A program made the position numbers and the translations under genes. This document shows, in pieces, positions 17,757 to 29,400 of a DNA stretch of 64,000 nt. Within the stretch, counting starts at the first letter, position 1. Each line of letters starts with the position of its first letter. The DNA is taken from positions 124,001 to 188,000 of the forward strand of contig CANTFL010001426.1 in NCBI GenBank assembly GCA_947650285.1, in the 5' to 3' direction. The stretch comes from Hyaloperonospora brassicae (taxonomy: Eukaryota > Oomycota > Peronosporomycetes > Peronosporales > Peronosporaceae). A model generated the notes under the pieces. That model searched no databases. It worked only from the letters and a program-made list of their open reading frames with translations, and was not told the origin of the DNA.

Positions 17757-20384
17757 CTACACGGAGAAGTTGTTCTCCGCGAAGAAAGACAGCCACTTCG
17801 CCATTCTCTGCGAGAGGTGTGGGCTGTTTACGGCCGTGCGTAATAACGCATGGTCCGTATACACGATGTACGGTCTATCTCCCAAGAGATAGACGCGAAA
17901 CTTAGCCAGTGCGTACTTCATGACAAGGAGTTCCTTGTCATGCACTGGGTAATTACGCTCAGCTGCTTGCAGCTGACGCGACTGATAACAGATGACGCGC
18001 TCCGCGCCATCTGCATCGAACTGCATTAATGCACAGCCGATTGCAAAATCGCTGGCATCACAGACCACATGAAATGGTCTGTCCTGATCTGCAATCGCCA
18101 AGATCGGCGATTGAATCAAGATTTGCTTGATACCTTCGAAGGAACGCTGACACTCAGCGTTCCATGACCACTTGACATTTTTATTGAGTAACCAAGAAAG
18201 ATGTACCGTCATCTCGGCGTAGTTGCGAGAGTACTTGTGCAAGTACGCCGCAAGACCAATGAACTTCCTTATTCTCTTGACATCGACTGGCACTGGCCAG
18301 TCGGTGATCGCCTTGATCTTCTCGGGATCGGGGCGTACGCCGTGTTTACCCACGATGCACCCAAGAAGTGGTATTTCGCTAGCCGCGAATATACACTTCT
18401 TGAGGTTGGCGTACAACTTATGCTTGCGCATAAGTTTATGAACCTGACGAACGTGAGTTCTGTGAACTTCAACTTCCGTCTTTTCGTCCATAGCCCGGCT
18501 ATGGACGAACACATCGTTGAAGCAACTCGGTGCGAAGTCTCGCACCGGTCTCAACAGATTTTTGACACGTCTGTTGAACGTTGCAGGGGCATTGATCAGC
18601 CCCTGTGGCATAACTAGCCACTTCCACATCATCCCGCTGGGGGTGCTCACTGCCGTGTACGGGATGTCCCGTTCACGCATGAGGATCTGATAGAATACAT
18701 CCATCAGATCCATGGACGAAAAGATGGTACTCTTTGACATACCATCTATGATGACGTCCTTCCTCGGTATCGGCGTCTGAGCCGGTACCGTTACAGCATT
18801 CAATTTGTTGAATGCGTGCACTATCCGCCATCCTCCTGTGGCTTTTCGCACACAGAATGTCGGAGAGCTGTGAGGGGATGTTGATTCCCTCACATGGCCC
18901 GCTGCTAAGCGATCGGCAAAGAACTTGTCGATCGCTAGTACTTGTTCACGAGGCAGTGGCCACTGCTTCATGACACAGTACTTCGAGCCCGGTTTGAGCT
19001 CGATCTCGTGTCGAGTGCCTTTGTCCTTAGGCAACTCGCACGGTACGGATTTAGGGAATACGTCCTTAAATTCGGTCAAATCCTTATACAAAGGATTTGC
19101 CTGAAGTGACTCCCAGGATTGGGACGCGTATCGCTCAATCCGAGTCTTCTCATCTAGGACACTTTCGTCCATCGATGAGCTGCTGAGAACCCGTTCGTTC
19201 TCAGCAACTACTGTTGCCGACCGAATATCGGCCACATACTCATCCTCTGTGACGAGTATGCAGATCTGCTTGACTTTGCCACTACGCAGATCACGCAAGA
19301 ACCGTTTCGGTTCTAGCGTTGGCAACTGAGTTATCTCCGAAGTTAACTTCGGAGGCACAATCAGATCAAGCGTATAAGCGCCTACGCTGGATCCGTCATT
19401 AACCAAGACGTTTAACGTCTCGGTTACTTCCTGGTAACTTGCTTCCACAGGTTGCTGAGGGCCTAATCCTTCAGCAAGTGACTCTTGAGGAATTCCTTCC
19501 TCAAGCACGTGGGGACTTATTCCCTCGACGTTTTCTGACCGTGGCTGTGCAACAACAGTCAGGGATCGATCCTCTATGGTCGACTCTCCAGTCGACCTAG
19601 GATGTCCGTGTTGCCCTTTGAAGGCAACAGGTTTCTTTTGTCTAAGATGCTGCCCGCTAGGCGTACATCCACGTCCCAGTCCACTCGATTTATTCGAGTG
19701 GTGGACCTTCGGCGCCGCCTGTACTTCTGTACAGTCGCCGGGAGCTTGCTCCACAGTGTAGTGATTAACTACACTGTGATCTTGTGCGGTCGTGCGAACG
19801 ACCGTAACGCAAGTGAGGCCATCGCACTCACTCGCAGAACATCCACACGCTTGTGGACGCTCCAAGATGTTCATCAGATGGCCATCTGATGAACAAGTGG
19901 CAGGCATCTTCACGGATCGATGCTGCCAGCTCACCCTTGGCTCGTACCTTCTGAGCCAAGGTAATCCCAGGATGACATCAAATTTGTCATCCAGATTTAG
20001 TACGATGAAGTCATCATCGTACTGTTCGCCCTCCAACGTGTAGTGGATTCCTACTACACGTTTCTTAATGGCAATCGATGCGCCTGTTGCAAGGCGCACC
20101 GTCATCCTCGTGAGGGGAATGTCGCGCTCAACGAACTTGAACTTACGACCCTCTAGTGACTGGCGACGAACAAAGTTGTTCGACGCCCCACAGTCTACTA
20201 GGGCACGAAGCGACAACTCATTTGTCGCTTCCAACTTCAAGGTGATGAGCGAAACGTCATCACCAGGTGCAGATACACACAATGATTGTGTATCTGGAGC
20301 AACTTTCGTCAAGAGATTTGCAAATTCTCTTGAGGTTGCTGGATCAGTAGGGCGCTCCGCCCCTACTGACCCCGACCATTTTTT
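17757..20384 (-). pseudogene. pol: Protease, RT and RNase H of element 2
   Basis: An open frame from the AAAAAAT slip site to TAG 17759-17757. After VGAERPTDP come the protease (ALVDCGASNNFVRR, with Cys where Ser or Thr is usual after the catalytic Asp, then LGLPWLRRYEP), a long linker, RT with LVMPQGLINAPATFNRR, and RNase H (DASDFAIGCALMQFDADGAE). The RT YxDD box reads CFND at about 18513-18521: the first catalytic Asp codon is AAC (Asn), which should abolish polymerase activity. The frame ends at FAENNFSV where VKYKPG-like sequence continues after the stop. Long intact coding despite a dead active site suggests recent decay. Confidence 0.87.
20345..20384 (-). promoter_or_regulatory. -1 programmed frameshift signal, gag to protease (element 2)
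   Basis: On the minus strand A AAA AAT (20384-20378) is in gag zero-frame phase. A 9-nt spacer follows, then the hairpin 20368-20345 with CAGTAGGG paired to CCCTACTG. The gag stop TAG (20365-20363) lies in its left arm. A -1 slip gives the protease frame with SVGAERPT, the counterpart of PVGAGRPT in family 1. The heptamer also sits in the loop of a small GACCAT/ATGGTC hairpin. Confidence 0.75.
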
Positions 20385-21517
20385 GATGGTCCGTCTCGCT
20401 GTTGCGGCTTCGCAACAGCGCTGGACCCACGCCCATTGCCCTTTCTGGCAAATGGTCGTCCATTTCGCTCAGTACTGTTTGGTACTGGGCGTGGAGCACT
20501 ACACTCGTATGCGTAGTGCCCTAGCTTCTGACAGCGATTGCACCTCTGCAATCGCTTGTTGTTTGAAGAGCGAGGTCTCTCGCTCTCAACATAGCAGAGG
20601 TCCATTGGTTCTGGACCTCCGATCTCTTGTCGTCTCGGTGGACGGTAAGAGTTTGAGCTAGCATGAGCCTGTCTCATGCTAAAGTCTTCCTGTTCCGCGG
20701 CTGATATCGCTTCTTCAAGCGTATTCAGCTCAAGGCGGAACAGGTGGCATCTGACGGGCCCTTTCGCGAGCCCTTGCATGAACACCGTAATCAACGTGTG
20801 TTCATGAACTGGGTTGGCAGTTATACTACTCGCAAGGAGTCGTATATGTTGTGCGTAAGCGTGCACATCACGCTTACCCTGCTTGAGTTTCAGGAGCTCA
20901 GGACGAGCCCTGAACTCAGCTCGTGGCGGCTAAAACGTTTGTCTGAGCCGGGACTTGAAGTCATCTAGAGACCTAAACACATGTGGGTCGCTACGCTCGA
21001 GCCCCAGGGACCAAGTCTTGGCACGACCTGCCAAGTGGGTCTGAGCAAATGTGAGTTTCATTTGCTCATCTTCGACGCGACGAGCCCTTAAGGCTCTGTC
21101 GAGTTCGACAAACCATAGTAACAGGGAGTCCTCCGGGACTCCACTGTACTTGGAGATGTCAACCTTCATGACTTCGGAACGACGCGAATATGTCGTCCCG
21201 CCCACAGCAGCATGGAATTGCTGCTGTCTCAACAGCTCTGTCTGTTGAGCACCGAGTTCTCTCAACTGCTCGGCCTGTTGAGAGCCTTGCTGGTGAAGCA
21301 AGGCTACTTTCTCCCTTTCGGCGACAAGATCATTTTGGATGAACTTGGCTATAGCGGCATGTTGTTGGTCTCTGTCTAGAGACTCCAACATGGCGCTAAT
21401 GGCGAACTCGCCTACGGTAGAACTCATTCGTTCTACCGCACCCCATTCGATGTCACTCAAATGGGTAAACCCTTCACGCGTGGCGTGAAAGGTCTCTTCA
21501 TCATCCGACATGTTCAT
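20363..21517 (-). pseudogene. gag: Gag of element 2, interrupted by one TAG
   Basis: The ATG at 21517 opens a frame of 385 codons if TAG 20932-20930 is ignored. The N-terminal part has a Gln/Leu-rich helix (QQGSQQAEQLRELGAQQ). The retrotransposon gag core (VDISKYSGVPEDSLLLWF, AGRAKTWSL) spans the stop and continues in the second piece (HIRLLASSI, LNTLEEAISAAEQED). GPEPMDLCYVE and a complete zinc knuckle CNRC-QKLG-H-YAYE-C follow. It ends at TAG 20365-20363 inside the frameshift hairpin. In contrast to family 1, all four zinc ligands are present. Confidence 0.85.
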
Positions 21518-21540
21518 GTTGGATGTTGTGGTCCTTGGAA

Positions 21541-21559
21541 GGACTACAAAGTGCTACCA
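21541..21559 (-). other. Primer-binding site of element 2
   Basis: TGGTAGCACTTTGTAGTCC on the minus strand, 2 nt after the LTR end. It is one base longer than, and otherwise the same as, the site in copy 1a. Confidence 0.78.
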
Positions 21560-21561
21560 GG

Positions 21562-21952
21562 TGTAACGAGGCACACCCTTGCGTGAACTTAACGCAAGGG
21601 TATCGGTGCCCCGACAGACGTACACAAGGCAAGCGAGGAAGCGTAGGTAGGTTAAAAGCAGAACTGTTTTTTTAATATAATTAAGTCTTTTAACTACTGT
21701 CTCTTTGTTTGACTTAACTTAATTATCCTAATATAACTGAGTGTATGGTGACGTCTCGTCACCACTCATTGCGCGCGTCTTGCAGCGATTGGTGGGTTGA
21801 TATCATCAAGATATCAAGCAATGAACAGACTCTTTGTTCGACCCATCAATATCACCGCTTTGGTGATATTGTTCAAAGAATATTCAACATAATATTCTTT
21901 ATTGTCATTATCTCTCAAGTGACAATTCCATGTAACGGGCTGCCCCGTTACA
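21562..21952 (-). repeat. 5' LTR of element 2
   Basis: 391 bp bounded by TG and CA. It is built of palindromes such as TGTAACGGG/CCCGTTACA at the outer end, TTGATATC/GATATCAA, and ACCCTTGCGT/ACGCAAGGGT (with a 7-nt loop) near the gag-side end. Confidence 0.92.
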
Positions 21953-23591
21953 GGCAGGGCATACGGCGCGCATCAAGCTAAAAAAGGGAACTACCTCCAG
22001 ACTCTGCATGCACAAACCTCAACCTCGGTTGATTCCCGGCACATTTGTCATTGTAGAAAGTATGTAGCGATTGCACTCGCGGAAATGGATGTAGAACTAA
22101 AAGCAAACGAAAAGTTAGGGATAATCTTGTCTGTGAACACTGCCACATGCATTTAACCTGGACTGCAGCTTGACCAGGTCAAGTTGCACAGGGCGTACGT
22201 CCAGTCCGCCTAAATTCTATGCTGGTTCCACATGGCGTTTTTATCTCCTTGTCGCATGTGTCACGACTGGTGTTCCGGCATGACGGTCGTACCCCCTTGT
22301 CTCATCTATAAAGTTATCACTTATTAGCCAATCAGGTAAGGTCGGAACTTACCTCGAACAGGTCTTGCACTTGAACATTATACCTTCATGACCGGTCAGA
22401 AACAGTATCTTCTATTCGTCACCACATTGGAGCTCATTCTAATCAATTCCTAGCATCTTACCACCTCCGTTCAATGAAGCTAAAGCATATTCAGCATCTG
22501 CAGTTCTCTACATGGCTCGTTTTAAACGATCAATGTTGACCCTAGACGGGTTCACCCTCCTGCTATTCTTCGTCACGATCTGATCGCACGACCTCTCAAT
22601 TTTATTGCTAGTTGTAGTGTCATAACTCGCATCATGTTATAGCAGGAAGAAAAACTAGCCTCTCCTTGAAGTGGGCTAGTAAAAAAACGATAGCTTCATG
22701 CGGATACTATGATGACAGCACACGTGAACTGCCACAATTCTGCTTTAATGCTTGCGTCACAGCTCAACCGAAGATGCAATCACATTGGACTTGAGGTAGT
22801 TCATAACAAATTAAAAAATGCAGATATGGCTTGACCGTCATGACCTTGTCGTTTGAATAGAACTTCTAGCCACTCGATAACATCTTTTAATGATGCACTA
22901 ATATTGCATAAGTTTGTCTTGCTATAATCGATGGAAAATACAGCAGAGATAGCATCCGATGATAGCAAGCAGGCTTTTTGGGGTCAGATTGGATGCTGTG
23001 TGTTTTTAATTGTGCTCCGCCGTGGTCTCGGACACAGCATCTACGCATCAATCTCGTTATCTCGCATCCGCAGGTAAGCAGCCACATTCTATATTGGAAG
23101 CTCTCTAATTATTGAGAGGACGACCGCGGGTATATGGTGACAAAGTCGTCTTTTTGCACAAAGGAGTATAAGAATGGTACCAGCCTGTGGGCAGTCGAAA
23201 TGGCACCTACAGCTCTGTTTCAGTGGACGGCTCATGTCGATGTGCCTCGAAGAAGGGGTTAATCGCATCGAAGTACGCGGTCAGAGTGATGGTTAAGGTC
23301 TAATCTTTCGAAACGCATAAAGTAGTGGCATTTGTACCTTACGAGCTTGCGTTGCGACGAGCACAAGCAAATGTTCACGGCATCACCATGATACTAAACC
23401 CTTAAGGGCGACAGGATCGCCATCGTGACATGGGTTAGTCTGGACAAGTGCGATTTTAATGATGCGCAAGGTTCACGAGTTCATGGGAGCGTCCCTTCAA
23501 CGAAGTCCGTTTCGCCAGCCTTTAGATGCCCGACTGTACGTCCGACTCCAGTAAACTATACTCGAAGCACTCTGCTACCACCTGCCGTGAC
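21953..23591. other. No gene recognised
   Basis: AT-moderate sequence without a convincing ORF, repeat or RNA gene. Short ORFs here show no family features. Confidence 0.5.
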
Positions 23592-24877
23592 TTATTCCGC
23601 GTCCTTGAGCTCGAAAGTAATCAGTTTCTTCTTTTGCAAGCGGTCTGCCAACTTGTGACCAAAAGCGCTGGCCGGCGTGTAGAAGCCGCCTTCGAGATGC
23701 GAGGATTCGCCAAACTCGTCCTTGGCGAGGCATAACGCACACTCAGCCACAAGTCGCGACGTGAGACGGTAGCCCGGGTCTCCTCCGGATCCAACAACTT
23801 TTGCCCGCGCCGCTGACTTTCCATCCTCCGAGTACCCGACGGCGTCCGCGACGAAGTAGCCTTGAAACATGGTCTCCTCCGATGGCCCCTGACCAGGAGC
23901 CTGCACTAGACGCTTGATCAGTGCACGGGTCCAGCTAAAATACAGCATGGTTAGCCCGAGGAGTGTCCCAACGGTTGCAAGCGCTTGCATGAGCAAACCG
24001 CCAATGGCCCTTCGCCCGTGATAGACAAAGTTACGGCCGTACTTGTTCTGCAGAAGGTAGTTGCTTCGGTGCACGACAGCCTGATCCACGACGCTAGCGG
24101 TAAACAGCGAATGCCAGGTGCGCATGGTCTTGTCATACCGCACGAGGATGCCTGTCGTATTGGGCTCAATCAGCCCTGCGGCCTTCTTTTCAGCAATTGT
24201 TTTCTCGTCCGTGAGGAAAAAGGGTTGCACGAAGCTCGTAGCTGCTTCGTCGTCGACGTCTCTATGGTTGAAATCACCGTTGCTATAGTGCCGCCGCTTG
24301 GTTCGGCCTTGAAACCGGTAAGGTAGAAGTCGATCGAGCTCGTGGTAGAATGGTGTTTTTGCTGGATGTAGTCGCATAATAAGAACGTCGTGAGGTCCGA
24401 CGGAACGCTTCCGAAGCCACAGAAATTGACCAATACAGCGCCAGATTTGGCGGCCGCGGAGCCGTAAGACGCCATCATCTCGTTGATCCAGACGGTCTCG
24501 CCTGATATATCACAGTAGTGCACGCCGTTCTCGGCACACGCTTTGATCAACAGCTCACCGTGGAGTTTGTACGGACCAACGAGCGACACGACGACCTTCG
24601 TCTGCTGCACCATCTGGACGAGCGACTCTTCATTGCTGCTGTCTGCGACGACCACTGGAATAGCGTCGATCAACGAGGGGTCCACCTCTGGCAGCTTTGG
24701 CTTGAGCTTCTCCTTCACTTGCGTCAACTTCGTCGCATTTCGGGCGGCAATCGCCCACTTGACGGCTGTGGGGCTGCCGAGCGACGACTCGGACTCGCTG
24801 GCCAAGTACCGGGCCACGAGCACTCCTGCGAAGCCCGTGGCGCCGTACACGATCACGTCGAAGCGTTTCTCTTTCAT
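23592..24877 (-). pseudogene. Saccharopine-dehydrogenase-like oxidoreductase, frameshifted paralog
   Basis: This is a paralog of the intact gene at 50623-52005, in the opposite orientation. The N-terminal 235 codons (24877-24170) start with MKEKRFDVIVYGATGFAG, a Rossmann NAD(P)-binding motif. The frame then changes and the C-terminal half (to 23592) reads in another frame with FFLTDEKTIAEKKAAG through the C-terminal ELKDAE. The break lies at a T run (NPFF codons, near 24218 on plus) that has five T here and six in the intact copy, so a single-base deletion explains it. The rest is open and similar. This could be a young pseudogene or a homopolymer sequencing error. Members of this family (SCCPDH-like, trans-acting enoyl-reductase-like) are membrane-associated and of uncertain substrate. 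Confidence 0.85.
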
Positions 24878-24964
24878 GTTTGTGGTCGTTGGTGTCTCGC
24901 TTGCAAAAGCCGTTGTGCGGCTCCAGCGCTGGTTTTCAACAGAGCTATTGAAGAGTGGTACACT

Positions 24965-25141
24965 GAACGACGGATCGACAGAAAGATATAAAAATGTTTA
25001 CGGTGTCGCTATGACCGTGTGCCGAACGACGGATCGACAGAAAGATATAAAAATGTTTACGTTGTCGCCATGACCGTGTGTTGAACGACGGATCGACAGA
25101 AAGATATAAAAATGTTTACGGTGTCGCTATGACGGTGTGCC
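24965..25141. repeat. 59-bp unit repeated three times upstream of the SCCPDH-like pseudogene
   Basis: Units start at 24965, 25024 and 25083 and differ at a few bases. Each holds GAACGACGGATCGACAG and then AGATATAAAAATG. They lie 88-264 bp upstream of the ATG at 24877, where a promoter would be, and are not seen upstream of the intact paralog. Confidence 0.85.
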
Positions 25142-25436
25142 GATAAAATTGGGTACGATCGATCATATGCTGCTTCAATCTCTTGAGAAAGGTACCCAAA
25201 GCTGATGCGCACAGAAGGCTTTATCAGCACAACTGCTTCCCCTATCATATTTATCCATTCATCAGTATGTATCCTAAGTAAAGCATCTGTTCCTCTCCAT
25301 CCCGTGAAGCCCAAAGCCAACGAGCAAAACAAGGCTGACGGACAACACGCTCCCATAAGTTAGATTTTGTTGCGGGGTAAGTCGTTGCGGAACATTGGAA
25401 TCAAAAATAAGTGACGATTGGTATTTCGTTAGTGGA

Positions 25437-26436
25437 AGGGGAAATAAAAAAATGCCCCTTTAATCCCGTAAATAAACAATCTTCCAATTAGTTGAAAAAT
25501 AAAAAAAATGCCCCACGTCTTAAAATACTCAAGCGCAGCACATCTATACAAGTTAAGTTTCTGGTTGTAATGATTCTCAACGCAAGTGTATGAGCACGAT
25601 GCGACCTACTCAACCCCTCACAGTAGGTGCTGGCAATTCAGAGTGCAAGTTGCTTAAATTTCATCGTTATATTAAACCGTGTCACTAGTCTGAAAAGCAG
25701 CTCGGTAGGAGCAGCACCATACTCGTCTTATTAGAGCTACACACACACGTACACTGTCATTCATTGAGCACTAGCACGCGCGTGATTCGGGCGTTCGTAC
25801 ACGCGCCTTATCGAATACAACGACTGAATCTTGCAGCTGCAACAACACCAGCAATACCGACAATAGCAACAACAATATCAACCATAGCATCTACAACAAA
25901 AACAGCAGCATTTACAGCAGTAGTAGCATCATCATCAATAGCAACAACAACAGCAACTGTAGCGCCTACAACAACAGCAGCAGCAACAGCAGTAGCATCA
26001 TCAATAGGGAAACACAACAGCAACCACAGCACCCTACAACAACACAAGCAGCAGCAACATCAGCAGCAACATTAATAAAGCAACTTCAACAACAATAACA
26101 AAAGCAATAGCATCTGTATCAACAACATTAGCACCGATAAACTGTGCTTACGGCCGCGACCGATGATATGGAGACGTGCTTACGTACTTATGTCTCGCGC
26201 CTTCGCCTGCAACTGGTGGCTGCAAGCGCAGCACGCCCGCGTCAGAACCCTCTTCCCGGCTTCCAAACAGAGCGGGGGTTGGTCGCGGCCGTAATATGGA
26301 AAAACGGAAATGATTGAGGACGTGTGGTTTTATGTGTGCCACAGGAACGTAAGTAGACGAGGACGTGGGGCCTATTTTTTATTTTTCAATTATCTGGGGC
26401 ACATTTTATATTCGTGATTAAATAGGGCATTTTCCC
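25437..26436. mobile_element. Probable non-autonomous inverted-repeat element (MITE-like)
   Basis: About 80 bp at 25437-25520 is matched in inverted orientation by 26363-26436. Shared features in order are AGGGGAAA, TGCCC, TTTAATC, AATTAGTTGAAAAATAAAAA (AATTATTGAA-like in the other arm) and GGGGC/GCCCC with CCACGTC. Identity is roughly 70-75 percent by eye. The interior has no transposase. It holds a CAA/CAG/CAT trinucleotide tract at about 25838-26130. No clear target-site duplication was seen. Confidence 0.5.
25838..26130 (+). repeat. Compound trinucleotide (CAA/CAG/CAT) low-complexity tract
   Basis: Interspersed CAACAA, CAGCAA and AGCAGC triplets over about 290 bp. An ORF through it (25764-26075) encodes only Thr/Ala/Gln/His low complexity and is not taken as a gene. 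Confidence 0.8.
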
Positions 26437-29400
26437 CTATATACATCATATATATTGTGTAGCCACTCATGGCTAGACATATTTATGACATTATCGATTT
26501 TAAGATACAGAAAGATGGAAATGATATTATATATTCGGTGCGATAACATACGCTGATCAGAGCAATTGGATATACGTGGTCGAAGAAAGTCTGCTTTCCG
26601 GTAACTAAGAAAAATACTTGACGCACATAATTACCTAGTTGATATCATAGAAATGTACTACGGACCTACAAAATTGTAACTTAACGTACCTTACAATATT
26701 CGTGGGCTACACTTTGCTTGCACAAGTTATGGCGCTTTTGCATCCAAAATATACGTACAGTATCGAAGCAAACTGACACAAACGAGAACACGGGATGTAT
26801 GCAAAATTTCAGCGTGTCATCAAACTTATCTTGATTGAAGCTTGGCAATTACAAGTTGTTGCCATCTTTTAGACCCACACAGAATATAGTCTTTTTTTGA
26901 GGCCTAAATAATTCGTATCCAAATAATCTTCAGTGCATGATAGCTTCGACGGTGCGGAGGCTTCCATCTAGAGCAACGTATTGGCTTGTCTAGCCGATCC
27001 GAATTGCTCTCTTCATTTTCGAAACCTCCCAGTCCTCGAATGTTATTTAATCAATATTAAGGTATATGAAACAACGAAATAAGCTCTATGTCTTCTATGT
27101 AACCCTTTGTATTACATTCCGCCTCACCAAAGAGAACATTTAGGTTGAGTAGGTCTACTCGTAATTTGTCCTTTTCCCCAAATATAGGTTGCCTCTTCAT
27201 CAGACTGAGAAGTTATAATGACCCAATACGATAGTAACGTATCCCGGATTTGCCATCAGAATTCGTAACTAACTCTGAGCACGGTCGATGGGGCAACGGT
27301 TGTGTTATGGTACGGATTCACGTGGATACTTCCGATTTCGATCACTTGTCCAGGTCCAAACCTTGTGTTGTGCGGCCGCCGAAGAACCGACTCGTGCAGC
27401 GGAGGTACCGTCAGTTGTATATATCGATGCAATGTAAAAGCTTGTGCAGCTCGTGAAATTGAATACCCCACATCTCAAGATAAGGTGCGTATTTTGGAAT
27501 GTTGAGCTTTAATTATAGCTCCTGATGGTATACCGCTCACGTGATCGAATGCGACACGAGCACCTAGATTCGTTCATGACCAATACGCAATTGCTCTGCT
27601 GCATGAAATACATCTTTCCGTAGATAGAGCTATAGATAATTGTACGAGGATCGACGTGCTAAATATATGAGTGATAATTGTAATTTGAATTAATATTTTG
27701 CGCATGGTCGTCAAAATACATGGTACCGCATAAAAATGGAGATCGAGATACCTTTTTTTGCAAATTATATATATTCTGATAAATAATTCTTTTATAATGA
27801 TTAAGTTTTCTTGTTATCTCGCATTCACGATAGCCCAATCATGTGCATCTTTACGCAACTCATCCGTCAAACACCCACTTTTGCGACGATTGCATTAAGA
27901 GAATCGTCGTCAGAACAATTTCACTACTTATGATTACGTACGCAATAAAATAACCTTTTCACCGTAATCAATGGAAGAGTCAGGTACCGGCATACCTTGT
28001 TTCAAATTACTTATACCCATCATTCCAATTTTTAAAATCGCAACAGATTTTGTATCACGCATTCGTTGCCGGCAATATACAATGCGGCGTCACGTCCACC
28101 TAAAAATTAATGCGTTTTCGAATCAGTTATGGGCTTCCCGACGCACCTATCAGAAGGACCTTCATCGTACGTAACGTTTTGATCATGGTCAGCCGTAAAT
28201 ATGGGCCCTAGTCTTATCATTTGGTACGCAAATGAGATCAAATATTTCGTCTTTATAACTATAAATGCAACATATATGCAATATTTACGATTTGAGCACC
28301 TTCATAGCATATATAACAGTATTATTGAGTGCTTACAATCTCCTCCAACAGATCATGTATTCAAGACTTCAATATGAGTTCAAGAATACGCGTTTGCTTC
28401 TTTTTGCTGTAGCATACTTTTATTGTTGCTGGAGCAATGACAACCGCAATAAAAGATGGTAAAGTGTTCTTATCGGCTCAGCATTAGTTTGATGAGAATA
28501 TGTCCGCTCTAATTGAGGTTTTTGAGGTTAAATAGTTTCAAGCTGGCAAACCGAGGCTTTAAATCCACCTTTTTTCACTTCATAGCGTTATATACATTTC
28601 AAATGAAAAGATTGTGTTGCACAAAATACATATATACGTTTATACACAGTAGTCATCCTCTGCATGCCATTTCGATTAATTTTATCGTCAGTAGCGCCGG
28701 ACGCAGGCCATTTCAATCATTTTACTACCTACAGCTCCCTTAGTCATACCGATAATGCTTAAGATAGTTGTCACAGGTACTTTTGTTGTTAATGTATCTA
28801 CAATAGCTAGCTGCTTTGTTTTCTACAACACCTTTCTACACGAATTGGCTACGGTTCTAGCGATAAATTATTTTGAAAGATTAAGGTCTTTGGTCAACCT
28901 TTTGGTGATGTAATCTTTTCTGACGCCCCCATTCGCGTTAAGCAGACCTTCGTTTGTTGCTTCCTCCACAAATGATCATTATATAGTGAAATTTTTGCAG
29001 TAATGTATCGTCTATCCTCCTGTTTCAATATGATTATAAAGTAAAATTATAGTTTTCGGAATCACCACTATACCGAAGTGAGCGTTACAAAGCGCTCGTA
29101 GTAACGTATCTCTATCACACTAGTTAAATCGACGACAAACTCATTTTCAAAAATACATATGAACGAAACGATGTTGAGTTCGATCTTATCTCTTTGTAAT
29201 ATATATGCAAAACGGCCAGCAAACCACATGCGGACTTGTATTTGACATTGTGGCCAACCCACATAGCGTCAAAATATATACATATACAAGCAATGTCATC
29301 GTCCTTGAAGGTTTTGTGATGACGATAAATAATTTTTCTCACCAAGACCCTCATATGCAGTTGCTTTACGATAAAACAGTCTATATCCGACGACCCTTTC

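Larger units (their letters stand above)
13973..21952 (-). mobile_element. Ty3/Gypsy LTR retrotransposon, element 2
   Basis: The minus strand reads 5' LTR (21952-21562), primer-binding site, gag, -1 frameshift site, protease, RT, RNase H, integrase fragments, polypurine tract and 3' LTR (14363-13973). Both LTRs are 391 bp, start TGTAACGGGG and end in TACA, and differ at roughly 30 positions by eye, so the insertion is not recent. It is a family separate from 1a/1b but keeps the same primer-binding site, the conserved VGAxRPT segment and hairpin after the slippery site, and an antisense ORF at its 3' end. Gag, pol and the antisense ORF all carry stops or frameshifts. The whole element is dense in short perfect palindromes. 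Confidence 0.93.

Noticed and set aside
13968..21957. Target-site duplication flanking element 2
   Set aside because: Flanking bases ACCGG and GGCAG do not match, so no duplication is claimed.
25764..26075. 103-codon Thr/Ala/Gln-rich ORF
   Set aside because: Translation of a compound CAA/CAG/CAT tract inside a putative inverted-repeat element, with no domain.
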